A stretch of DNA of 64,000 bases from Bacillota bacterium (GTDB lineage: Bacteria; Bacillota; Clostridia; Christensenellales; Pumilibacteraceae). The DNA lies in assembly GCA_009777485.1 (NCBI GenBank), contig WRLT01000004.1, positions 62,001 to 126,000 on the forward strand. The letters are read 5' to 3'. Numbering within the stretch: position 1 is the first letter of the stretch; each line of letters opens with the position of its first letter. Below the pieces are notes generated by a model, which saw nothing but the letters and a program-made list of their open reading frames with translations, was not told the DNA's origin and searched no databases. The position numbers and the translations under genes are program-made. Of the stretch, positions 1-9,250 are shown piece after piece.

Positions 1-1
1 C

Positions 2-2419
2 ACCGTAATTACAGGCTTTATATCCTTTACGGCAACAGAGGCGGTGATTGACCGAATAGAATTAAATACGCCTCCCGACAAGCTTATTTATGCGGCCTTT
101 GAGGTGTTAGATTTTACGGGACTGCGCATTGAAATTATCAATCAAGACGGCAACTCCGCAGGCTTTATATCGCTTACCGATTCGGATGCGTTTAGCATTG
201 TGTACCAAAACGGCGATTCTTTCCGCGCGGGCGATACGACGGTTACCATAATCTATCAAGGAAAAGAATTAACCATTACCTTATCTGCGGCGGTTTCTAA
301 GGCAAACGCGGTTTACACGCTTCCGACACAATTAACTGCCGTGTACGGGCAAACGCTTAGCGCGGTTACATTGCCTTTCGGCTTTACGTGGGAAAGCGCG
401 CCCGATACGGCAGTAGGCGAGGCAGGCACGCGCACGTTTAACGCAACGTTCACCCCTACGGATACGGATAATTATTTAGTAGCTACGGGCATTGCGCTTA
501 CGGTAGAGGTTTCCAAAGCCGCGTCTACGGTAAATCCCGTAATCGTAAACGCGCCCGATGTATTTTTTACTACCTCCGATTTACCTCTGCTTTCGTTAAG
601 CTTAGGCGATACGGACGGGGTTATTACGTGGGACGCACTGCAAACGGTTGCAGAGGGGCTAAACGCCTATACGTGGACGTTTATTCCGTATAACGCGAAC
701 TACGAAACGGTTTACGGCGATATAGAGTTTTTAGCGGTTGTGCCCGAACTAGACTATTTAGTAGTGCGCTCGGTTGCTGATACCTTAGCATATTTAGCTT
801 TCGAGGCGTTTGATGTTTCGGGCATGGAAGTAGAGATTTTCTTTACGGACGGACTTTCAAGAGGATTTATAGATTTAACCGATACGGACGCGTTTGGCCT
901 AGTTTATCAAAACGGCGGCGAAACATTCTTTGCGGGTGAAACCTTTGTAACGCTTATGTACGGCGGCGCAACCATTGAAATTGAGTTAGACGGGGCGGTT
1001 TTAAAGCTTACCCCTAGCTATACCGCGCCTAGCGGTTTAACGGCGCGTTTCGGCCAAACGCTTAGCGCGGTTACATTGCCGAACGGCTTTACGTGGGAAA
1101 ATCCGCAAACGCTTAGCGCAGTAGGCGCGCAAAGCTTTACAGTGCGCTTTACTCCCGCCGATACCGTAAACTTTGCTATCATCGAGGGCATTTCCGTAAG
1201 CGTAGAGGTGCAACGTGCTGTTTCGGTGGTTACGCCCGTTTATGACACGCCCGAAACGCTTTTCACAACGGACGCACTGCCCGCGTTAAGCCTTTCCGAC
1301 GGCGATACGCAAGGCACAATTGTGTGGGACAGCTTAACCGTAGTAGCGGGCGAGTTTGCCTACGGTTGGACGTTTACGCCCACCGATACAGACAACTACG
1401 AGATTTTACAAGGAACGGTAACCTTTACAGCGGTAGAACCTGCGGTAACGGTGTTGGTGTTGGCCGAACCTCCGCATAAAACGGCGTATAACGCGTTTGA
1501 TACGTTTAACGCGGACGGCATTAAGCTAGAACTTAAAAGCAATAACGGCGCAAGCGTGGGCTTTATAGACCTTTTAGAGGGTGAATACAGCCTTATCTAT
1601 CAAAACGGCGGCGAAACATTCTTTGCGGGCGAAACAGCTATAACGCTTTTCTATCAAGAGTTGCAGGTGCAAATTTCGGTTTCGGTAAGCAAAATCAATC
1701 CGCAGTTTGTTATTCCCGCAGGCTTAACCGCTACGTTTGGCGACACGCTTTCAAAGATAAACTTGCCTGTCGGTTGGGCGTGGGTTAATGCGTCCGCTAA
1801 GGCGGGCGATGCGGGCGTGCGCACACACGCGGCGCGTTTCACGCCGCAAGATACCGTCAACTATAACGCGGTTACCGTAGACATTTCGGTTACGGTAGAA
1901 AGGGCAACGGGCACTGCGCCTGAGGCGGAGGCGCAAGCGGGTACGCGCAGTATCACCGTAACGGTAGACTGGCAGCCTGCTACGGGAAGTACGTTAGAAT
2001 ATGCTATTTGCACCACCCCCGAACCGCCCGCCGATAGTTCCGCATGGCAAGACAGCGCAACGTTTGACGGCTTAGAGGAAGACACCGAATACTTTGTGTT
2101 TGTGCGCGTCAAGGCAGACGAAAACCACCATTCGGGCGCGCCTAAAATTATAGAAGTAAAAACCGAAGCGGCGTCCACCCCTCCGCCCCCTCCTCCTAAC
2201 GGCGGCGGCAAAGGGCTTTCGGGCGGCGCGATAACGGGTATTATACTGGCGGCGGTTGCGGCGTTGGCGGCGGCAGGCTTTACGGTGTACTGGTTTGTAC
2301 TGCGCAAGAAAAAGCCCGCGCTTTCGGGTGCGCAAGCAGACGCGGATACAAGCATAGATACAAGCACCGAAACAGACAATACCGAAACAAGCACAGACAC
2401 AGATACTATTACCGAATAA
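2..2419 (+). CDS. Ig-like repeat surface protein, C-terminal part (5' end outside window)
   Basis: The reading frame is open to the left edge and the first visible codons match the repeat consensus, so the gene begins before the window and the first in-frame GTG is not a real start. Three repeats of about 230 residues can be aligned. Each has a part resembling Big_3-type bacterial Ig domains (Y.AF..L...G.), then an extended module with GFTWE and FTPTDTDNY motifs as in MBG-like repeats. A fibronectin-III-like stretch, a proline run and a Gly-rich linker follow, then one transmembrane helix, a KKK stop-transfer signal and a Thr/Asp/Glu-rich tail. This predicts a cell-surface protein held by a C-terminal membrane anchor, with no LPXTG motif. 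Binding partner unknown. Confidence 0.85.
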   Translation, partial: TVITGFISFTATEAVIDRIELNTPPDKLIYAAFEVLDFTGLRIEIINQDGNSAGFISLTDSDAFSIVYQNGDSFRAGDTTVTIIYQGKELTITLSAAVSKANAVYTLPTQLTAVYGQTLSAVTLPFGFTWESAPDTAVGEAGTRTFNATFTPTDTDNYLVATGIALTVEVSKAASTVNPVIVNAPDVFFTTSDLPLLSLSLGDTDGVITWDALQTVAEGLNAYTWTFIPYNANYETVYGDIEFLAVVPELDYLVVRSVADTLAYLAFEAFDVSGMEVEIFFTDGLSRGFIDLTDTDAFGLVYQNGGETFFAGETFVTLMYGGATIEIELDGAVLKLTPSYTAPSGLTARFGQTLSAVTLPNGFTWENPQTLSAVGAQSFTVRFTPADTVNFAIIEGISVSVEVQRAVSVVTPVYDTPETLFTTDALPALSLSDGDTQGTIVWDSLTVVAGEFAYGWTFTPTDTDNYEILQGTVTFTAVEPAVTVLVLAEPPHKTAYNAFDTFNADGIKLELKSNNGASVGFIDLLEGEYSLIYQNGGETFFAGETAITLFYQELQVQISVSVSKINPQFVIPAGLTATFGDTLSKINLPVGWAWVNASAKAGDAGVRTHAARFTPQDTVNYNAVTVDISVTVERATGTAPEAEAQAGTRSITVTVDWQPATGSTLEYAICTTPEPPADSSAWQDSATFDGLEEDTEYFVFVRVKADENHHSGAPKIIEVKTEAASTPPPPPPNGGGKGLSGGAITGIILAAVAALAAAGFTVYWFVLRKKKPALSGAQADADTSIDTSTETDNTETSTDTDTITE

Positions 2420-2430
2420 AACAAATACCT

Positions 2431-2463
2431 AAACGGCGGCGATAGAAATATCCCGCCGTTTTA
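2431..2463 (+). terminator. Intrinsic terminator after surface protein gene
   Basis: Inverted repeat AAACGGCGG / CCGCCGTTT with a 13-base loop, ending in a short T-run, placed 12 bases after the stop codon. Confidence 0.7.
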
Positions 2464-2568
2464 ACTGAAACAAAGGTTCCTTAAATTTAGCCGTAGAAAA
2501 CGCTATACAAGCTTGCTTAAATTTGTTATACTAAAAACTAGAAATAAAAGCCAAAGGAGGAAAATGAT

Positions 2569-3993
2569 ATGTGTTTTAAAAGACGTAAAAAAAATGAGGT
2601 GAAGAAAGGGGGACAAGCTGAAAAGCCTGTTTCTGCGCACGAGGAGGAGGCGGCAATAGATTTTGCCGTAGCGGAGGCGGAGGTTTGTCAGCAGGCGGTA
2701 GCGGACGAGGCGGTAAGGCTATGTGAAATTGCGGCGATTGCACAGCATGACGAGTTTTTAGGCCAGCTAGACTGCGAGGACGTTTCTGCGCTGGCTATTT
2801 TCGGTGCGGAGGAAGAGCCTACCGAAGAAGAAATCAGCGGTTATTTAAAAGAGGAAGAGCAGCACGAGGAGGAGCTTTGCGCGGACGGAACGAAAGCGGC
2901 AATGTTGGCGGCGTGCGAGGAAAAAGCGGCGTGCGGCGAAATTGAGTTAGACGAAGAGGTTCGGCTTTTGTTAGAGCAAGCCGAAAAAGAACGCGCGGCA
3001 TTTATTACGGCAAAAAAGACGGGCAAAAAAGCGGTTATTCCTGCCTTAAACTTTACGCTTTCACGCGAGGACGTTATCGACTACATACAGGATATGGCGG
3101 TGGACGGGCAGCGTTTTCCTATCATTCCCGTAGTGCTTAATAAAAAGAAAAAGCACCACGCAGACCCGTTATATTGCGGAAAATGGTGCTTTGGGCTGCT
3201 GTACGAGCGCGCCCACGTAATCCGCCTTATTTTGCGTGCGGACGAGGCTTTCGGCAAAAGTTTAGAAGAAAAATACACGGCCGTTAAAAGAACGCGGTTT
3301 TTTAAAAGCAACGATTGGTATAACGTGATTGTGGACGCGTCTTTCGGCACTAAAAAAGAAGTATACGACATTATCGAAAAATGCTACGCATACGTTTTAA
3401 ACCGTTATTATCAAAACGTGCAAGGCAAGTTTATTACCGACGAGGCGGCGGCCGCACTGGATACGCAATGCGTTAAAGAAGAGTTGCCGCTGCTAGCCCA
3501 AGAAACCGACCCCGCTTACGAAACGGCGATACAAGAACACGACACCGCGTTAGAAACGTTTTGCAGCCGCAATAAGCCTGCATTTCACATGACGCGCAAA
3601 AGAATGCTGTTGTTTGCCAAGCGTAGGTTAAGCGAAAACGGCGAGGCGGTAGAGCGCGCAAAACGCTTTTTACCCACAAGCTTAAAGGCGGGCGCGAAAA
3701 CCTACGCGCTGGTGTACGAAAAGGTTTGTTGGGATATGTCCGACCCCGCCGCCAAAGGAAAATCTAAAAAGGCGCAGGAGGCAAAGAAAAATCTTTCGCT
3801 GTACGTTTCGCTTACCGTGCGCATTTCGGACGCCTACGCCGAATGGCTTGCGCTGCGTCATCCCGAAGTGCGCCGCGCGGGCTTTCCTAAAAACCGCAAC
3901 TGGTACATTGTGCCGATTCGCGGTTCGTTCCGCAATGCGCAAATGGTGTACCGCGTATTAAGACGCGCCAAAAACTTTGTAACAAAGAAGTGA
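2569..3993 (+). CDS. Hypothetical protein, two possible YjbR/MmcQ-like domains
   Basis: The start is fixed by AAAGGAGG eight bases before the ATG. A lysine-rich N-terminus leads into about 130 acidic residues (Glu/Ala-rich), then two related basic segments at roughly residues 195-290 and 375-470. Each has a tryptophan-containing strand, then FFKSNDWYNVIV or FPKNRNWYIVPI, then a SF/VY helix. That pattern resembles the YjbR/MmcQ DNA-binding fold (the K..W...I...G pattern before a final helix), and the duplication suggests a tandem arrangement. The assignment is by eye and weak. No signal peptide or membrane segment. It lies six bases before the next gene and is probably co-transcribed with it; a TATACT -10 box lies upstream. 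Confidence 0.6.
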   Translation: MCFKRRKKNEVKKGGQAEKPVSAHEEEAAIDFAVAEAEVCQQAVADEAVRLCEIAAIAQHDEFLGQLDCEDVSALAIFGAEEEPTEEEISGYLKEEEQHEEELCADGTKAAMLAACEEKAACGEIELDEEVRLLLEQAEKERAAFITAKKTGKKAVIPALNFTLSREDVIDYIQDMAVDGQRFPIIPVVLNKKKKHHADPLYCGKWCFGLLYERAHVIRLILRADEAFGKSLEEKYTAVKRTRFFKSNDWYNVIVDASFGTKKEVYDIIEKCYAYVLNRYYQNVQGKFITDEAAAALDTQCVKEELPLLAQETDPAYETAIQEHDTALETFCSRNKPAFHMTRKRMLLFAKRRLSENGEAVERAKRFLPTSLKAGAKTYALVYEKVCWDMSDPAAKGKSKKAQEAKKNLSLYVSLTVRISDAYAEWLALRHPEVRRAGFPKNRNWYIVPIRGSFRNAQMVYRVLRRAKNFVTKK

Positions 3994-3999
3994 TATTTT

Positions 4000-4608
4000 A
4001 TGACAGCAGCTGCATACACATTAAATTTTTGGCTTGCACAGGGGATTAGCGCAGCCGCTACGGTTGTAACCGTAATATCCTTTCAAATCAAAAACAAAAA
4101 CATCTTACTGGTTATGAACGCGATAGCTAACGGGTTGATTTGCGCTAGCCTAACCTTGTTAGAGGCGTATTTGGGCGCGGTGCTAACGGTGGTTGCCATT
4201 ATTCGCGGTTTTATGTTTTTTAAATTAGAAAAGCGTCCTAAATGGTACGCTTGCCTTGCGCTTTCGTTTATTTGCGCGCTGGTGGTGTGGGGGGCAGCTT
4301 TTACCTATGAAAATTATTTCAGTATAATTATGCTGGCCGCCACGCTTGCACTGGTGTTTGTGTTTTGGCAAAAAAACATTTACTATATCCGCTTTGTATC
4401 TATCGGCGCAAGCATTATATTTATTATTTACAACGTTATCAACCAAGCCTACACCATAATAGTGCTAGAAAGCATTATCATAGTTTCTTGTGTGGTGTTT
4501 TTGGTGCGCGCGTTACTGGCTAAACGGCGGCAGCAAAAATTAGCCGCCCCGCCCCCCGAAAGCAGCGAATGTAAAGAAATCGAAAGCAACGAATGCAGCG
4601 AAAGTTAG
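4000..4608 (+). CDS. YgjV-family inner membrane protein
   Basis: About six hydrophobic helices fill residues 5-170, and the short tail is rich in Lys, Arg, Ser and Glu. The opening pattern (FWLAQGISAAATVVTVISFQ, then KNKNILL and a second helix beginning AIANGLICASLTLL) matches the YgjV family (Imp-YgjV), whose members have the same length (about 180-200 residues). The molecular function of that family is not established. It starts six bases after the preceding stop codon and ends eight bases from a convergent lipoprotein gene. Confidence 0.65.
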   Translation: MTAAAYTLNFWLAQGISAAATVVTVISFQIKNKNILLVMNAIANGLICASLTLLEAYLGAVLTVVAIIRGFMFFKLEKRPKWYACLALSFICALVVWGAAFTYENYFSIIMLAATLALVFVFWQKNIYYIRFVSIGASIIFIIYNVINQAYTIIVLESIIIVSCVVFLVRALLAKRRQQKLAAPPPESSECKEIESNECSES

Positions 4609-4616
4609 GAAAAAAT

Positions 4617-5051
4617 TTAAACAACTTCAAAGTTGGCGTATAACGGAAATCTTCCGGGAATGTCGGGATTTTCCACCGTAAAGCTTTTTACAATCCTGTA
4701 ATTCCCTGTTTCAAGTACACCGCTATAAAAAAGATCAACCTTACAACTTAGTTTCGCACTGCCGAAAGGTCTAAGTACAAGGCCTACTAAAATAAAAAAG
4801 ACGGGTTCGTCTGGAAGTAATACCTCCCATTCGCCGTTGTCATATTTTTCTACACTAAACGCAACGCCGTACAGGATAGCGGAATTTGAATAATTTCTCA
4901 ACCTAACCTCAATAGAGGTAACATCGTTAGGGTAAGTGGGGCGTAGTGTTTTCATAGTAATGCCGCTGGGTGCTTCAGCGCACCCCGAAAACGCCGCCGC
5001 GCACAACAGGGCGGCAACAAGTACTACTATACACTTTTTAAGGGTTTTCAT
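4617..5051 (-). CDS. Small lipoprotein with Big_14-like Ig domain
   Basis: The N-terminus MKTLKK, a hydrophobic core and the lipobox FSGC (Cys24) predict a lipoprotein anchored outside the membrane. The mature part of about 120 residues has the look of the bacterial Ig-like fold Big_14: NYSNSAILYGVAFSVEKYDN, then a Pro-containing turn and LETGNYRIVKSFTV near the end. That family is common in Clostridia and occurs in lipoproteins of unknown role. It is the last gene of a three-gene minus-strand run. Its signal-peptide DNA is almost identical to that of the preceding gene (see findings). Confidence 0.75.
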   Translation of the reverse strand: MKTLKKCIVVLVAALLCAAAFSGCAEAPSGITMKTLRPTYPNDVTSIEVRLRNYSNSAILYGVAFSVEKYDNGEWEVLLPDEPVFFILVGLVLRPFGSAKLSCKVDLFYSGVLETGNYRIVKSFTVENPDIPGRFPLYANFEVV

Positions 5052-5077
5052 AAGCTTTATTTGCCCTCCGTATAATT

Positions 5078-6136
5078 TTAACCGGTGTACGAAAAAGTTC
5101 CGTCCTCTTTGATATTTAGTATAATTACGGCAGGCTCACTTGACGGGAAAATAGTAATTACTCCGTTTACCGTTTTTTGGTTGCTTTTTGCCGTAACGGT
5201 TAACGCACGACTCCCGACGTTTGACATATGTACGGTGGTTAAGGTTTCGGTGGTATGTAAGGACTCGCCGACTAAATAAACTCTTGCGTTGGGCACCTCG
5301 TCCCAATAAATATACAAACAATCTATCCCAATGGCGTTTAGCTGTCTTTCTACCCGAAATACAGGCTTTGCAAGCTGTTCGCCGCTTGCAACGGTAATAG
5401 CGGCAGACGTTAAGCTTACATCACTGGAAACGGTTAGCTTTTGTAAAAATCCGTCTGTACCGTATGTGGGAAAGCCTCCTAAGCTTCTAAGCTTAAAGAT
5501 GGCTTCTCCCGCAATCAAAAAATCCCAATCATCTAAGTTTATAGGATTTGTGCCAAAGCCGTATTGTACGTTTTGACCCGTTTGCTCTACAAAAAGAAAT
5601 TCATGAGGGGTATCACAATAAAGAGTAGTTTGGTCAATCCTTAAATTTTTGGGGCTGTCCGCCAGTTTATCTACCTTTACGCCGTCTAATTTTGTAAACG
5701 GCCAGGCTGGAAATTTGTTTCCGTCAAGGGTAACAGTCGACCCTGTATCTTCGGGATAAGGGATTGGAGATATCCAAGTCAGAGTATCATTTTCATTGAA
5801 AATAAACCCCTGCGGATAGGCATCGTGCGTAACCGCAGATTGCCATAAGGACGATAAGTTGGTTACCCTGTATATAGTTCCGTCAAAAGAGAGGCTTAAT
5901 CTTGTAAAGCGGTCTCGAAATGTCGCGTATCCGGCATTTTTCTTTTGATAGCCGACATATGCCGCGTTATCATACAAAACAACAACGGTTGCATTGCCGT
6001 GGAGGTATCGCCCGACAAACACCGTTCCGTCTACCGGAATAGGCTTGGAAATTTTTGGACCGCACCCCGAAAAGGCCGCCGCGCACAACAGGGCGGCAAC
6101 AAGTATTATTATTATACATTTTTTAAGGGTTTTCAT
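5078..6136 (-). CDS. Hypothetical lipoprotein
   Basis: Signal peptide with lipobox FSGC (Cys25), nearly the same as in the downstream lipoprotein. The remaining 325 residues are beta-rich, with no catalytic motif I can name. The C-terminal 90 residues (PVFRVERQLNAIGID, then YIYWDEVPNARVYLV) look like a fibronectin-III-type module, as in proteins with W.....A..Y.V strands. It is 29 bases after the zinc-ribbon gene and 26 bases before the next lipoprotein gene, so the three are probably one transcript. Confidence 0.7.
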   Translation of the reverse strand: MKTLKKCIIIILVAALLCAAAFSGCGPKISKPIPVDGTVFVGRYLHGNATVVVLYDNAAYVGYQKKNAGYATFRDRFTRLSLSFDGTIYRVTNLSSLWQSAVTHDAYPQGFIFNENDTLTWISPIPYPEDTGSTVTLDGNKFPAWPFTKLDGVKVDKLADSPKNLRIDQTTLYCDTPHEFLFVEQTGQNVQYGFGTNPINLDDWDFLIAGEAIFKLRSLGGFPTYGTDGFLQKLTVSSDVSLTSAAITVASGEQLAKPVFRVERQLNAIGIDCLYIYWDEVPNARVYLVGESLHTTETLTTVHMSNVGSRALTVTAKSNQKTVNGVITIFPSSEPAVIILNIKEDGTFSYTG

Positions 6137-6165
6137 AAACTTAATTTGCCCTCCGTAAAACTAAT

Positions 6166-7197
6166 TTACTTTTGTAAAAGTTCGTTTAAAGCCGCCGCCT
6201 CTACGATGGCCTCGCCGCCGTAATATTTAATCGGAAACCGCCGCATAGCCTTAGCCGCATTTACTGCGCTTAGCGTATAGGGCCTTTTAGACCATACGGT
6301 ATGCTCTTGGTTGCTGCCGTCCGTATACGTAAAGCGTATTTTGTGCATGGTGTCGTTTGGATTGCCAGGGCGCATAGACCCGCCCCTGCGTCTATAAGAA
6401 AAACCTTCGTTGGCACCGTGAATCAACGTATAGCACCTTTTGCTTTCAACAAATACGCCCGTGCCCGTTTTGCCCCGTTTGATAATTCTTGAAAGGCTTT
6501 TAAAATGAATAAATGATTTAGGCCATAAAACGCTAAAAAATGCAATCAGCAAAAGCCCGCAAGAAACACCAAACCAACCTGTTGCATAGCCGCTACTGAA
6601 TCTAGCTCTATAATGGATATCTACCGCTCTGCCGTTTTGGGATACGCGCACCTCTACATAGCCTTGCTGTTCATACCGTGTGGCAGTTTCTAACGAATAA
6701 AGATTTTTGGTCTGCATTGTTAGGGTTTGTCCGTTGTGTTCGTACGAATAGCTAATTCGGTATCGGCTCTCCCATTCGGGGCCGCTTTCGATTGCTAATA
6801 GCTGTGCTTGAACAATCTCTAAGCGGGAATCTTGCGCGATTTTGCTGTCGCGCATAGGAGGGATGCACAGCGTGAAAAGCAGGGTAAACACAAGCAGCAA
6901 GCCCGAAAGAAAACAGCTAACATTAAACCATAGCATGATTTTGGCTGCTTTTAAATAGGCTTTATCGCTATACGTTGCTTTATCCGCATGCTGCGGCGCG
7001 CCCGCAGTGCTTGAAGTGCGTGGTGCCGTCATGTGGAAATGCTGGGTAATATTTTGGGTTATGTGCGTATGGTAATTGTTAATTGCTTTGGTGGTTACAA
7101 AAGTTGTGCCGCAATGCCCGCAGCGGCCCTTTTCCTTGCAATCGTCAACCTCGATATTCGCACCGCACTGGGTGCATTTTGCCGCCACAAACGCCAT
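6166..7197 (-). CDS. Zinc-ribbon membrane protein with DUF3592-like domain
   Basis: An N-terminal zinc ribbon (Cys8, Cys11, Cys26, Cys29) is followed by a Thr/His-rich linker, a first membrane helix at about residues 87-111, an extracytoplasmic region of about 95 residues and a second helix near 205-225. The loop contains SYSYEHNGQTLTM and VEVRVSQNGRAVDIHY, which fit DUF3592, a domain of unknown role found between two membrane helices. A C-terminal cytoplasmic domain of about 110 residues follows. AAGGAG lies before the ATG and a 17-spaced promoter lies upstream. A shorter paralogue of the zinc-ribbon part is encoded at 39883. Confidence 0.75.
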   Translation of the reverse strand: MAFVAAKCTQCGANIEVDDCKEKGRCGHCGTTFVTTKAINNYHTHITQNITQHFHMTAPRTSSTAGAPQHADKATYSDKAYLKAAKIMLWFNVSCFLSGLLLVFTLLFTLCIPPMRDSKIAQDSRLEIVQAQLLAIESGPEWESRYRISYSYEHNGQTLTMQTKNLYSLETATRYEQQGYVEVRVSQNGRAVDIHYRARFSSGYATGWFGVSCGLLLIAFFSVLWPKSFIHFKSLSRIIKRGKTGTGVFVESKRCYTLIHGANEGFSYRRRGGSMRPGNPNDTMHKIRFTYTDGSNQEHTVWSKRPYTLSAVNAAKAMRRFPIKYYGGEAIVEAAALNELLQK

Positions 7198-7247
7198 AAT
7201 AAGGTTCTCCTTAGTTTAATAGGCAATGCTCATTCTTTCATAATGTA

Positions 7248-7276
7248 AATGTACCAAAAAAATTAGATTTTGTCAA
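7248..7276 (-). promoter_or_regulatory. Sigma-A promoter for the zinc-ribbon/lipoprotein run
   Basis: On the minus strand TTGACA, 17 bases, TACATT, about 50 bases before the start codon. Confidence 0.65.
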
Positions 7277-7314
7277 GCACTTCATTGACAAGCAGACTTC
7301 ACACCCTTTCCGTT

Positions 7315-8574
7315 TTAATAACCGATTCTATTGAAATTTAACTCTTCGTCCTTTTCGTAACGATTCCAGTACCTAACAATTTCGTCTTGCTTTGTTTGCC
7401 TATTAACTCTATGTAAATAATAATGCACATTACCAGCCCATAAAGCAGGTTGTCGCTCATGTCTTATATAAAAGATATAATTATCAAAATAAAACTGATT
7501 GAACGAGTAAAATCCTTCTTGTTCTAATGTGGTAATTCTGCTTTCATTCGTATTAACGTTATATAAATAAGAAAAGTGTCTGCAATCACTATGACAAATT
7601 CCTTCGACTGCTGAAAAAATTATGACTCCACCGTCGTAAACAGGGGATGAATACGATAGATTATAATTTGTGGAGTGTAATAAAACCAATCCATGGTCTC
7701 GTTTATACTGATAGATTTTGTTATTAGTATGGAATAAGCCCTCTTTAAGATTCAGAACATATAAATAAATATTTTCAATATTCCAAAAGTCAGAATGCAC
7801 TGTTTTGGTTATTTTATCGTAAATAACCATTTGACTGTTTGCATTACCGTTGCTAAAATGAGTTATGAAAACAAACAAATCATCGTTTTCATAAAAACGC
7901 AAATAATATGCCGCAATATAACCTGTTAAAGAACCTAGTATTGTTTTTTCTTTGGTGTCTAAATGTTCAATGGCAAATGTATTTGTGTCACCGTTTTTTT
8001 CTCTAGTTAGGCAATAGTTATAAGAGTACGATATGTTGTCTGAATGCCTTTCACTCAAATCAAAATCTACATCTACAATATTTCCCGAATAATCAATGGT
8101 AAAATAGTCGATAGCTTGGAATGTAAAGGAAGAATCTCGTAGTTTTCGATGCAGTGCCACAAAATAATTTGTCAAAATCCACAGTTCTATATTTGTATTT
8201 GAATCCTCATTTGAAATATCCATATTATAAATTGATGTAGTGGCTTTGTCGTTAAAGTCGTATCGGTATAGCCCCAAATTATTTTTATCGTTAAATTCAG
8301 CGGTAAAATAAAAATAATCATCTTTATATTGATAACTTGTTATTTCAATATCATAGCTAATTCCCTCAAATTCAATTTGCTCAACTATTTGACTACTTTT
8401 GCTATCGTCTAAAAGACTTTTTGTTTTACCTTGATATAAGTAAATTCCCAAAGGGTCGCCCAGCTTGTCGGGAACATAGTTTTTCGTTCCAAAACATCCC
8501 GAACCAAAACATCCCGAAAAAGCAAGCATACAAGCAACGCTTACAATAAGCAGCCAAAATTTTTGCTTTTTCAT
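7315..8574 (-). CDS. Hypothetical lipoprotein, possible beta-propeller
   Basis: I chose the ATG at 8574 because GAGGTG lies seven bases before it and because it gives a clean signal peptide (MKKQKFWLLIVSVACML); the longer frame to 8613 has no ribosome binding site. Lipobox FSGC at Cys22, followed by a second and third Cys (GSGCFG). The mature part has about 395 residues rich in Tyr, Asp and Asn, with repeated strands such as DDYFYFTAEF, GLYRYDF and VIIFSAVEG, like a YWTD- or DUF5050-type propeller. Base composition is clearly more AT-rich than the neighbours, which may mean transfer. It is the first gene after the tmRNA on the same strand. Confidence 0.7.
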   Translation of the reverse strand: MKKQKFWLLIVSVACMLAFSGCFGSGCFGTKNYVPDKLGDPLGIYLYQGKTKSLLDDSKSSQIVEQIEFEGISYDIEITSYQYKDDYFYFTAEFNDKNNLGLYRYDFNDKATTSIYNMDISNEDSNTNIELWILTNYFVALHRKLRDSSFTFQAIDYFTIDYSGNIVDVDFDLSERHSDNISYSYNYCLTREKNGDTNTFAIEHLDTKEKTILGSLTGYIAAYYLRFYENDDLFVFITHFSNGNANSQMVIYDKITKTVHSDFWNIENIYLYVLNLKEGLFHTNNKIYQYKRDHGLVLLHSTNYNLSYSSPVYDGGVIIFSAVEGICHSDCRHFSYLYNVNTNESRITTLEQEGFYSFNQFYFDNYIFYIRHERQPALWAGNVHYYLHRVNRQTKQDEIVRYWNRYEKDEELNFNRIGY

Positions 8575-8662
8575 TCTACTGCACCTCATCATATTTTTTT
8601 GTCCCGACCGCACTTTTCACTATTCACTCTTATCTTTTCTTTCAAGTCCGTTAGGACTTGTT

Positions 8663-9029
8663 TGGTGGAGATGCCGGGAGTCGCACCCGGTTCCGACACG
8701 ATTTTTTATAAAGGCTCTATATGCTTAGTTTTTTTGTTTTTTAGCGGACAAAAGAAAAAAAACAAATTTTATCCGCGAGGGCTTTTTTGTCCTACCATAC
8801 GGATAAGCCCGTAATCGTATGGTATGTGCTTCACCTTATTTGACAATGGTTTTAGCGAAGTGAACCCGCTAGACCACCGACGGCTTTAATTTTAGGCCGC
8901 TAAAGCTAACGCAGGAGCGTTAACCGTTTTGACATTATTGTCGTTTGTTTTTGTTGCCTTTTTAAGGTAGCAGACTCTACCGCATACACCCTCTACAAAG
9001 TACCGCGCCGTCGAAGCTGGTACATCCCC
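8663..9029 (-). ncRNA. ssrA: Transfer-messenger RNA (tmRNA)
   Basis: The 5' end GGGGATG pairs with CATCTCC just before an encoded discriminator A and CCA, giving the seven-pair acceptor stem with one G-U pair. The 5' part continues GTACCAGCTTCGACGG, a hallmark of bacterial tmRNA, and the 3' part has the tRNA T-arm. In the middle lies the tag reading frame, ending in NDNNVKTVNAPALALAA and a TAA stop at 8892-8894. LALAA at the C-terminus is the protease recognition end expected of a tag. The resume codon is probably the GCA just upstream (GCA ACA AAA ACA AAC GAC), which would make a tag of about 21 residues. The T-loop reads TGCGACT rather than the usual TTCGA. Role: rescue of stalled ribosomes with SmpB (not in the window). 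Confidence 0.93.
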
Positions 9030-9061
9030 ATGATTGAAATGCAGATACCGCACTTCCAAAG

Positions 9062-9089
9062 GGAGTTGTTTTAAAAACAAAACAACTCC
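9062..9089 (-). other. Leader hairpin in the tmRNA precursor
   Basis: Perfect 11-base-pair inverted repeat GGAGTTGTTTT / AAAACAACTCC with a six-base loop, a few bases after the predicted transcription start and about 33 bases before the mature tmRNA 5' end. It could stabilise the precursor or guide 5' processing. There is no T-run on the tmRNA strand after it, so it is not a plain terminator for this transcript. Confidence 0.55.
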
Positions 9090-9099
9090 GCATATTGCT

Positions 9100-9128
9100 A
9101 GTATACGCCATGCTATCGCATTTGTCAA
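9100..9128 (-). promoter_or_regulatory. Strong sigma-A promoter of ssrA
   Basis: Minus strand: TTGACA, exactly 17 bases, TATACT. The mature tmRNA begins about 70 bases downstream. Confidence 0.85.
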
Positions 9129-9250
9129 TAGGGCATGGGTTAGAATTTGCTTAAAATTTTAATGCAGAAGAAGGCCACCTGAGAAACTAAACAAAATTTT
9201 TTCAAAGGACTTGACACGGTGTGATATAATATTGTCAAAGGAGAAAGAAA

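Noticed and set aside
1861-2424. Long minus-strand frame opposite the first surface-protein gene
   Set aside because: It mirrors a repeat-rich coding sequence, has no ribosome binding site, and its product is low complexity.
8892-9128. Open frame of 78 codons on the minus strand
   Set aside because: Its 3' part is the tmRNA tag frame and the rest lies in the tmRNA 5' half and promoter; it is not a separate protein gene.
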